From positions 1 through 64,000 of the forward strand of contig JAGXFX010000001.1 in assembly GCA_024637045.1 (NCBI GenBank): 64,000 nt of DNA, given 5' to 3'. Below the pieces are notes generated by a model. It saw only the letters and a program-made list of their open reading frames with translations. It searched no databases and had not been told where the DNA came from. The stretch is from Soehngenia sp. Its GTDB lineage: Bacteria > Bacillota > Clostridia > Tissierellales > Tissierellaceae. Position 1 is the first letter of the stretch. Every line of letters starts with the position of its first letter. Made by a program: the position numbers and the translations under genes. Shown one piece after another: positions 44,623-51,002 of this stretch.

Positions 44623-46127
44623 ATGTATTCATTTATTTTATCAATTGTTTGAGATCTAAAATCGGCTGAAGAAGATGAATGTGGTGAATTTATTTTCAGG
44701 TAATCCCAGAAAGCCTGAGTCATAAATGGTTCATTAATCGCAAAGCTTATTGAAGGTGAACTGTACTTCATTACAATCAGACCAATGTTTTCCTTTGAAT
44801 ATATGGTAAGATCATCGTTGATATTTTCAGCAATAAAAACTGTATAGTTTGGGTGATGTTTTAGAAGACTAATTATATTTTCAAGCTGAGCTCGGAAAGT
44901 AAATACATCATAATATACTGGATTTCCCGTAAAGACAGTAAAACCAACGGGGATGTTTTTATCAATCAATTCAGAGTATTCAGGGAGTCTAATTATCTCA
45001 GTAAATTTGTTTGTCTCAAGAAGAGTGATAAAAGAATGAATTCTTTCTTTGTGAAAGGCAAACAATGATTCCCTTTCATCCTTTGAATGATTCTTAAGGA
45101 ATCTTTCCAGTGCAAATAAAGGAAGCGTTATTGAAGATAAAGCTCTGGACTTTAGTATGCAATCAACTTTTTCATACTCAAATTCATTTACTGTATCCAT
45201 AAGCGACCTGTTAGAGGACGAGTTAAAAATCTTCATCAAAGGTCTTCATAGCTTCAGAAAAACATCAAACTCATAAAATAGAGCACTGACAGCATCTTGG
45301 TCAGTGAGATAGAAATTAAGATTATTGCTGATAGTTCTTCCCATTGAATTTGATGAAACTGCACACAATTCGGGCGCAATAAAGATAGTTCTTGTGAAAT
45401 TCACATCCCTGGTTCGAGGATAATAGTAAGGTTCAATGTTACCTGTCAAGTAGAAAGGCATCCACTCTTTTATAGCAGCAAACATTTCATCGAGTGATCT
45501 GGTAATGGTATGTACAATTTTTACCTTGTTTCCTTTTTGTAGTACTTGCATAAACAGCATTGACCATTCCAGTGTAAATTTTGGGTCATCAATCAGCCAG
45601 GCTAAATCTTCATCACTATAGAGATATAGAGTATGTGTCTTCCTGCTGTTTAATATTTCCAAAAGAAATCTTATTACTGCTGAACGCTTTCCTTCAATTC
45701 CATGGTATACATCCTGCATTGGAGAATGTGAATAATTTGTTCCGGTATCCATTTGTACAGCGGACTGTTTTCTGAAGCTGAATTCATCTAGTTTTTTAAT
45801 AAAGCTTCCAACATTGCTGTTGTGTTCATTGCTACTGTCTCTTAGCCAGTTCTCGACAATCGCTTCAAGGCTTTTACCATCCTGCTTATGTGGAATGTTA
45901 TCTGCCTGAAGCTTGTCTTTCAAGCCTTTCAGATGGTAATCCTCCTTGCATCTTTTTACAAGGGTTGCTGACATTTGGGATATATAGTTCTCATTACGTG
46001 AAGGCTTTCTGGACCCTGACCGAAGTCTGCTTATAAAAGATGGATCCAGAGAAGTATGTTTCGCAAGTGTGCTATTGCTTGTATTAGTAAGATTTAATAG
46101 AAAGTCCAATTTATCACTAAAACTCAT
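44601..46127 (-). CDS. HTH transcriptional regulator interrupted by one in-frame TGA (possible selenocysteine or nonsense codon)
   Basis: The track shows two ORFs (296 and 212 residues), but they are in one frame separated only by a TGA at 45246-45248. Read through, the protein has about 508 residues. The N-terminus is an XRE-like HTH (LAKHTSLDPSFISRLRSGSRKPSR), the middle contains HTITRSLDEMFAAIKEWMPFY, and the second half starts right after the TGA with RPLMKIFNSSSN. The second ORF has no good ribosome binding site of its own. Homologues I recall are of about 500 residues, with Cys plausible at the TGA position (KL-x-RPLM). A GATGA/TCGTC hairpin follows the TGA, but its loop starts only 13 bases on, closer than usual for a SECIS. 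Start ATG at 46127 with AAAGGGGTGG. Confidence 0.6.
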
Positions 46128-46276
46128 AAACACCACCCCTTTAGCTGATTATAGCAAAGAAATCTATAGATTAGCAATGTTTTGTCATCAAAAGTGACAT
46201 CTAAATGGCAATGACAGACTGATTATGTGCAAAATTTTGATCCTAAAATGGGTATATTAATGTTGAGGTGAAGGTT

Positions 46277-46573
46277 ATGAATTATCAGGTCAAATTAAAA
46301 TCAGGTTTTTTCAAGACATTAAAGTATAAGATGACAGTGGAAGAAGATGAGTTGATTCTGAGACAGGAGCTGCGTGAAGGATTCGATCTAATACCTATCA
46401 AGAATGAAGATGTTCTTGAGTTGGGATTCATAAGATATCCTGGAGGCAAGCTACAATTTGAAATAATAACAACTGGAGCATATTACTTTGGATACATATC
46501 ACCAGACAATGATACGGAAGAACTCATTAGAGTTTTAAAAGATAGCTATGGTAGAAGGCTAAGTGTTGAATAG
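46277..46573 (+). CDS. Hypothetical protein, 98 residues
   Basis: A small soluble protein, predicted mostly beta strand with a C-terminal helix (TEELIRVLKDSYGRR). The overall look (KTLKYKMTVEEDELILRQEL ... AYYFGYIS) resembles a PH-like fold, but no family is recognised. The ATG at 46277 follows GAGGTGA; the track's GTG start is three codons upstream. Divergent from the interrupted regulator, with about 150 bases between. Confidence 0.65.
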   Translation: MNYQVKLKSGFFKTLKYKMTVEEDELILRQELREGFDLIPIKNEDVLELGFIRYPGGKLQFEIITTGAYYFGYISPDNDTEELIRVLKDSYGRRLSVE

Positions 46574-46606
46574 GAATCCTCGGATTTAGTTATCCGAGGA
46601 TTCCTA
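46571..46606. terminator. Strong palindrome after the 98-residue gene
   Basis: TAGGAATCCTCGGAT and ATCCGAGGATTCCTA form a perfect 15-base-pair stem that starts at the stop codon. No T run follows, so it may act as an RNA-stabilising hairpin or weak terminator. Confidence 0.55.
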
Positions 46607-46694
46607 TCCATTGTAGCAACAAAAATTGACAATACAACGAAAAGAAACTACAATATTACTTGATGTACAATATGATAATGATTGGAGAATTTAA

Positions 46695-47477
46695 ATGACC
46701 TTAATTAAAAAGGCAGCAGGAAAAATAATATATGGTACAGGTCAGGTTTTGTCATTTATTTTTGACCTGTTCATTGGAATAGCAGAGATAACAGTAGGTC
46801 TTGTAATCGGAATAGCAAGAGGCTTTGCAGCATTGATAGGAATGGGAGGATGTCTGATTCTGTTTTTACTGTTCAGTCCATTTGGGTTGATGATTTTATT
46901 TAATCCCATTACGTTTCTGGTAATTTTATTTTTTATTATATTTCCAATACTGGGTCAGAAATTCATATCTTTTCTCAAGTACTGGAGATACATAATAACT
47001 GAGTATTTATATGATCTGGGAAGTTATTTGATGGATGGCAAAGGTCAACATAAATCCTTTTCTGAATATGGACACAAGTATCAAAAAATGGAAGAAGAAA
47101 GAATCAGACAGGAAAGAGAAAAGAGGCAGCAACAACAACAGAAGGAATGGGAAGAAAGATTTAGGCAATGGCAAAGTTACCAAAGGCAGGGCAACGGACA
47201 GTACTGGCAAGGTCAGGGAGGCTACACAGGCCAGCAAACCTATGCGAATCCCATGACTGAATTTAAGCAGAAATATACAAAGAGCTGTGACATACTGGGA
47301 TTACCATATGACACGGACAAGTATCAGGTTAAGCTTGCTTACAGAAAGAAAGCCAAGGAATACCATCCTGATATTAATAAATCTTTTGATGCAACAAGTA
47401 AATTTCAGCAAATAAACGATGCTTACGAGTTTTTAAGTGATGAAAACATCGAAAGATATAAAAGCATAGGTTCTTGA
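46695..47477 (+). CDS. Membrane-anchored DnaJ-domain protein
   Basis: 260 residues. Two to three long hydrophobic segments (about residues 15-95) are followed by a charged, Gln-rich linker (RQQQQQKEWEERFRQW) and a C-terminal J domain (CDILGLPYDTDKYQVKLAYRKKAKEYHPDINK) with the HPD motif needed to stimulate Hsp70. The reverse order of a J domain at the C-terminus behind membrane helices is known for co-chaperones that recruit DnaK to the membrane. The gene is upstream of the alkyltransferase gene by 31 bases and may be co-transcribed. Confidence 0.85.
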   Translation: MTLIKKAAGKIIYGTGQVLSFIFDLFIGIAEITVGLVIGIARGFAALIGMGGCLILFLLFSPFGLMILFNPITFLVILFFIIFPILGQKFISFLKYWRYIITEYLYDLGSYLMDGKGQHKSFSEYGHKYQKMEEERIRQEREKRQQQQQKEWEERFRQWQSYQRQGNGQYWQGQGGYTGQQTYANPMTEFKQKYTKSCDILGLPYDTDKYQVKLAYRKKAKEYHPDINKSFDATSKFQQINDAYEFLSDENIERYKSIGS

Positions 47478-47508
47478 TTTTAGTTTAACATTAAAAGGAG
47501 GATTTAAT

Positions 47509-47979
47509 ATGAAGTATTTTCATTACGAGACTGAAATCGGATATCTTACAATAGCAGAATCCGATGAGAAAATTACTGAAGTTGGTTTTGGCAAAAAAGC
47601 TTACCCGGACTCCATGAGAGAAGAAACTCCTTTAATAAAAGAATCAATCAGACAAATCATAGAATACCTGGAGGGGAATAGAGAAAAATTTGAATTGCCG
47701 ATTCAATTGACAGGAACAGAATTTCAGCGTAATGTTTGGAATTCACTGAAAAAAATACCATATGGCGAAACCAGAAGTTACAAGGAAGTGGCTTTAATGG
47801 CTGGGAATCAAAAGGCTTATAGGGCAGTTGGAAATGCCAATAACAAGAATCCAGTGGCAATTATTGTCCCCTGACACAGAGTAATTGGAGCCAACGGTGA
47901 TTTGGCAGGATTTGGTGGAGGAATAGACATCAAGAAAAGATTACTTGAACTAGAGAATAAAAATGCTCACTCCCTGTAG
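47509..47979 (+). CDS. ogt: O6-alkylguanine-DNA alkyltransferase with TGA at the catalytic cysteine (candidate selenoprotein)
   Basis: 156 residues if the TGA at 47872-47874 is read as selenocysteine. The family motifs are all present: EFQRNVWNSLKKIPYGETRSYKEVA (DNA-recognition helix), AYRAVGNANNKNP (Asn hinge), then NPVAIIVP-TGA-HRVIGANG, where every normal member has PCHRV with the alkyl-accepting Cys. The frame continues to a TAG at 47977 and gives the expected C-terminus (LAGFGGGIDIKKRLLELE). Right after the TGA, GCCAA-CGGTGAT-TTGGC (47890-47906) forms a hairpin whose loop begins 21 bases past the TGA and contains GG, which fits bacterial SECIS rules. The enzyme repairs alkylated guanine by transferring the alkyl group to this residue. 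AAAGGAGG precedes the ATG. Confidence 0.82.
47890..47906 (+). promoter_or_regulatory. Candidate bacterial SECIS element in the alkyltransferase gene
   Basis: Five-base-pair stem GCCAA/TTGGC with a seven-base loop CGGTGAT, 20 bases after the TGA. Distance, stem and a G in the first two loop positions match known requirements for SelB-dependent insertion. Confidence 0.6.
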
Positions 47980-47996
47980 GGAGTGAGCATTTTGTT
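47962..47996 (+). terminator. Terminator of the alkyltransferase gene
   Basis: AATGCTCACTCCC-TGTA-GGGAGTGAGCATT followed by TTGTT. The real TAG stop lies in the loop, which supports 47979 as the true end of the gene rather than the internal TGA. Confidence 0.85.
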
Positions 47997-48120
47997 AGCA
48001 CTTATTCATCATTATATCCAGAATAACAGGATCTGTATTGCTCATTCCTTCAGTTGAAACCCTTGCAAGGTTTGAGATTGATTCTTCAACAGTTGCTCCA
48101 ATATTACCGTTATCGCAGGG
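47995..48120 (-). pseudogene. 3' remnant of an unidentified gene
   Basis: On the minus strand the frame reads PCDNGNIGATVEESISNLARVSTEGMSNTDPVILDIM and ends in a stop. It has a natural protein-like composition but no credible start: upstream of about 48120 the sequence turns into an unrelated segment. I do not recognise the family. It is probably the tail of a gene whose front was lost. Confidence 0.4.
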
Positions 48121-48145
48121 TACAGATACTTGGCGAAGGTGTAGA

Positions 48146-48211
48146 GTCAAAAAAATCCTTGCAAAGAAACTAGGGATAAGTCTTGCCACCTTATACAGAA
48201 AAATTGACTAA
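48146..48211 (+). pseudogene. 3' remnant of a Fis-type HTH (sigma-54 activator-like) gene
   Basis: The plus strand encodes VKKILAKKLGISLATLYRKID and a stop, the classical C-terminal Fis-like helix-turn-helix of NtrC-family regulators. Nothing of the ATPase domain precedes it; the sequence upstream belongs to the opposite-strand remnant. This looks like a gene tail left after a deletion or rearrangement near 48121-48145. Confidence 0.5.
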
Positions 48212-48231
48212 CACATAGAACTTCTTCAGAT

Positions 48232-48258
48232 AAAAAAATACGCCTCTTAAGAGGCGTA
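48232..48258 (-). terminator. Terminator of the MerT-like gene
   Basis: On the minus strand TACGCCTC-TTAA-GAGGCGTA is followed by a run of seven T. The TAA stop of the gene is the loop. Confidence 0.9.
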
Positions 48259-48552
48259 AAATAATCCAAGAATAGTTGGATAGTATAGTGCCAGTATTGC
48301 CAGTGCTGTGGAAACCCAGAATATAATTCTTGTGGTCTTCCCGGCATTTTTCTTTTCTATCCTACTATAAGCTAAATATAGAAGAATGCCTGTTATTATT
48401 ACAAAAATTGGCTTATATTTAGTTAAATTCGCAAAATATGCAGTTCCTACAGATCCCAGACCCAGGGATGCCAAAATAAGGCCACCACTTCAACAGAGGG
48501 ATGCTGCCACTGCAGTAAAAATTGACGAAACGCTCATTAGTTTTTCTTTCAA
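48247..48552 (-). CDS. MerT-like membrane protein with a Cys-TGA pair (candidate selenoprotein)
   Basis: The frame opens with a TTG at 48552 (GGAGGTG five bases before it) and reads MKEKLMSVSSIFTAVAASLC, then TGA at 48492-48490, then SGGLILASLGLGSVGTAYF and on to a TAA at 48247: 101 residues in all. The three hydrophobic helices and the ...SLC-x-SGGLILASLG... pattern match MerT-type mercuric transporters, in which the first helix carries a vicinal Cys-Cys pair that binds the metal. The second Cys is replaced by TGA. Downstream of the TGA, ATCCC-TGGGTCT-GGGAT forms a hairpin whose loop contains GGTCT, as in the E. coli formate dehydrogenase SECIS. No merA or merR is nearby, so the metal is not certain. 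Confidence 0.78.
48453..48469 (-). promoter_or_regulatory. Candidate bacterial SECIS element in the MerT-like gene
   Basis: Five-base-pair stem ATCCC/GGGAT with loop TGGGTCT, starting 25 bases after the TGA. The GGTCT in the loop is the same as in the well-studied fdhF element. Confidence 0.6.
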
Positions 48553-48564
48553 TCCGGCACCTCC

Positions 48565-48622
48565 ATACCCCAAGGGGGTTTAACGATATTTTTATTCTAA
48601 CACATATTTCAAAAAAATTCAA
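48565..48622 (-). promoter_or_regulatory. Promoter and G-tract operator of the MerT-like gene
   Basis: On the minus strand TTGAAT (48622-48617), 17 bases and TAGAAT (48599-48594). On the plus strand ATACCCCAAGGGGGTTT (48565-48581), an inverted repeat of the CsoR/FrmR operator style, lies just downstream of the likely start site. Binding by a metal-sensing repressor is inference. Confidence 0.45.
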
Positions 48623-48770
48623 ATTAAGTAGTAATAGATTGTTCAGAATGACCTTCCAATTGTTTTGAATCACTCAATAGTGGTAATAGTATAGTAATAG
48701 ATATGAAAGATGATCTTGACGCATCAAACAGTTTTTGTTGCGTGAAAATAACAAAGAAAGGGGTTTATAT

Positions 48771-49919
48771 ATGGAAAAATTAGACCTTGATATTTTAAAG
48801 GAAATGTCCCAGAGGGACTTAGATGGACTTGTCTCTATTTATTTACCCACCTTCAAGAGTGGACAGGAGACAAATCAAAGCAGGATAAGGCTGAAAAACC
48901 TATTAAGGGATGCTGAATCTGATTTGGAAGAGAAAGGGTTTTCACCGAAGGATGCCCAGTCGATGCTAAAACCGGCAACCAAACTTCTTGATGAGACTAT
49001 TTTCTGGCAAAATCAAGACAGAGGACTTGCAATATTGATATCACCAGAGGGAATGAAGTATTACAGACTACCCTTTGAGGTTGAAGAATTGGCAATGGTT
49101 TCAAACCGGTTCTATATTAAACCGTTGCTTAAGATTGTTGCATCTATAGAAAAGTTTAATATCCTGACACTTACTCAGGATGAAGTTAGATTTTTCGAAG
49201 CAGATCCATATAGTATCAGAAAAATTGATGCACCAGAAATAGACCAATTGGTAGAAGATTATATACCAGCAAATGAATTACACCAGGAAGCCACAAGTCC
49301 AAAGGGTGCTGCATCAGGTGGCGGACCAGGAATGCATGGATATAATGAAATGAGTAAAACAGAAAAAAATGAAATATCAAAACACCTTAGAACAATCGAT
49401 AAAGAGGTTAACAAGATTCTTAAGGAAACCAAACAACCTCTGATAGTATACTCAGTGGACTATATTTTTCCTATGTACAGAGAAGTAAGTTCATATTCCA
49501 ATCTAATGGAAGAGTCGATTAAAGGAAGCCCGGAAGGTGTCGGAGAAAAGGAAATACATGAAAAGGCGATGGATATATTTACTCCTAAAGTAGATAAAAG
49601 GCTCGAGAAAGAGTTTGAAAAGTTTAAAACTCTCATAAACACAGATTCCAAGTTTGGCAGTGATAGTATTGAGAGAATTGTACTTTCAGCAAACAGTGGA
49701 GGAGTGGATACTCTTTTCATTGCAGAAGACGTACAGAAGTGGGGAGCTATCAACGAGGAGGAACATAGCCTTGAAGTAAACAATAAAGAAGCTGTCGGCC
49801 ATCTTGACCTGATGGATCATGCCGCGTTGATGACACTGACAAATGGTGGAACCGTGCATGTTCTGGAAAGGGACAAAATGCCTTCAGGAAAGCCAATTAC
49901 AGCCATATTAAGATTCTAG
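48771..49919 (+). CDS. baeRF family protein (bacterial eRF1-like)
   Basis: 382 residues. The N-terminal LVSIYLPTFKSGQETNQSRIRLKNLLRDAE is the hallmark of baeRF domain proteins, bacterial relatives of the archaeal/eukaryotic peptide-chain release factor eRF1. The middle has a VRFFEADPYSIRKI segment and a Gly-rich loop (GAASGGGPGMHG). The C-terminal third contains SANSGGVDTLFIAEDVQKWG, like the eRF1 domain 3 fold. These proteins are predicted to act in ribosome rescue, but direct evidence is limited. ATG at 48771 after GAAAGGGG; the track start is twelve codons upstream without a better site. Monocistronic. Confidence 0.78.
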   Translation: MEKLDLDILKEMSQRDLDGLVSIYLPTFKSGQETNQSRIRLKNLLRDAESDLEEKGFSPKDAQSMLKPATKLLDETIFWQNQDRGLAILISPEGMKYYRLPFEVEELAMVSNRFYIKPLLKIVASIEKFNILTLTQDEVRFFEADPYSIRKIDAPEIDQLVEDYIPANELHQEATSPKGAASGGGPGMHGYNEMSKTEKNEISKHLRTIDKEVNKILKETKQPLIVYSVDYIFPMYREVSSYSNLMEESIKGSPEGVGEKEIHEKAMDIFTPKVDKRLEKEFEKFKTLINTDSKFGSDSIERIVLSANSGGVDTLFIAEDVQKWGAINEEEHSLEVNNKEAVGHLDLMDHAALMTLTNGGTVHVLERDKMPSGKPITAILRF

Positions 49920-49926
49920 AGACCTG

Positions 49927-49971
49927 AATTATAAGGGTACACTGAAAATCTTGTGTACCCTTATAATTTTT
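49927..49971 (+). terminator. Terminator of the baeRF gene
   Basis: AATTATAAGGGTACAC and GTGTACCCTTATAATT form a perfect 16-base-pair stem followed by TTTTG. Confidence 0.9.
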
Positions 49972-50004
49972 GAGTAAAATTATAAAAAATGGAGGTTAGG
50001 TTAG

Positions 50005-50847
50005 ATGAAAAATTTCGTCACAACAAGATGGTTAAAGGGCAATCTGGATATGGAAAATCTATTGATTTTTGATGTCAGGTATGAACTGGGCAACGAGGAG
50101 TATGGTAAGGAAGAATACAATAAAGGACACATAGAAGGCGCAATATTTGTACCTATGGAGGATTTGCTTACGGGAGATGTAGGAAATCATGGAGGAAGAC
50201 ATCCACTTCCTGACATGGACCAATTTGTTCGCAGTATTAATGATTTAGGTGTGGATGATTTCAAGACTGTGGTTATTTATGATGATGGAGAACTAGCCAT
50301 GGCCGGCAGATTATGGTGGATGCTAAAATATATAGGCAAGGATCAGGTTTTCCTTCTAAAAGATGGAATAAAGGAATGGAAAAATAATGATTACGGTTTA
50401 TCCATTGAGAAGGTGGAGCCGTCAAAGGGTGGCGAACTAACACTTAAGATGAATAACCGAATGATTGCAGATGTTGAAGATGTTAAAGAAGCAATAGGAA
50501 AAAACAATGAAATAATAGTGGATTCTAGAACGCCAGATAGATACAAAGGAGAGATTGAGCCAATCGACAGGATTCCTGGACATATTCCGGCAGCAGTAAA
50601 TTATCCCTGGACCGAATTGGTTGAAGACTTGGGTGAAATTGATGCAGATAAGCTTGTAGCACATTACAGTGAACTGGCACAATACAACAAGATAATTGTA
50701 CATTGTGGTTCAGGAATAACCGGTACGGTAAATATAATGTTTATGGATGAGATTGGTCTGAAACCTGTTCTTTACCTTGGAGGATACAGTGACTGGATTA
50801 GTTATGAGGGAAATGAAATTATTAAAGAAACAAAAGGAATCGACTAA
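50005..50847 (+). CDS. Thiosulfate sulfurtransferase-like protein with two rhodanese domains
   Basis: 280 residues. An inactive N-terminal rhodanese domain has VVIYDDGELAMAGRLWWMLKYIG with no catalytic Cys. The C-terminal domain has the active loop IIVHCGSGITGTVNIMFM with the Cys. This resembles the thiosulfate/3-mercaptopyruvate sulfurtransferase arrangement, although the CGSGITG loop favours thiosulfate or another small sulfur donor. The ATG follows TGGAGGTTAGG. Its neighbours give no pathway hint. Confidence 0.9.
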   Translation: MKNFVTTRWLKGNLDMENLLIFDVRYELGNEEYGKEEYNKGHIEGAIFVPMEDLLTGDVGNHGGRHPLPDMDQFVRSINDLGVDDFKTVVIYDDGELAMAGRLWWMLKYIGKDQVFLLKDGIKEWKNNDYGLSIEKVEPSKGGELTLKMNNRMIADVEDVKEAIGKNNEIIVDSRTPDRYKGEIEPIDRIPGHIPAAVNYPWTELVEDLGEIDADKLVAHYSELAQYNKIIVHCGSGITGTVNIMFMDEIGLKPVLYLGGYSDWISYEGNEIIKETKGID

Positions 50848-50858
50848 GCAACTTATGC

Positions 50859-50903
50859 ACATACCATCAAAAAGTTAACTAACAAATTGATGGTATGTTT
50901 TTT
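50859..50903 (+). terminator. Terminator of the rhodanese gene
   Basis: ACATACCATCAA and TTGATGGTATGT form a 12-base-pair stem followed by TTTTTT. Confidence 0.9.
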
Positions 50904-50911
50904 CAGGATTG

Positions 50912-50964
50912 TTTACATTGGATGTTGATTGCTGTAATATTATACTATGTTCAAACGGTTGCAT
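50912..50964 (+). promoter_or_regulatory. Promoter and LacI-type operator of malQ-glgP
   Basis: TTTACA, 17 bases and TAATAT (50912-50940), then TTCAAACGGTTGCAT (50950-50964), a CG-centred 15-base near palindrome near the start site. Its complement ATGCAACCGTTTGAA matches the site before the binding-protein gene in 11 of 15 positions. The LacI-family gene at the end of the cluster is the natural binder. Confidence 0.65.
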
Positions 50965-51002
50965 AATTAAGAGGGAATCAGATGGAAAGAAGGTGAGAAA
51001 CA

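Noticed and set aside
44601-45239. The 212-residue ORF as an independent gene
   Set aside because: It is in the same frame as the upstream ORF, begins mid-domain, and has no ribosome binding site.
47995-48189. The 64-residue minus-strand track ORF as a complete gene
   Set aside because: Its first third overlaps the opposite-strand HTH remnant and has no ribosome binding site; only the tail looks like protein.
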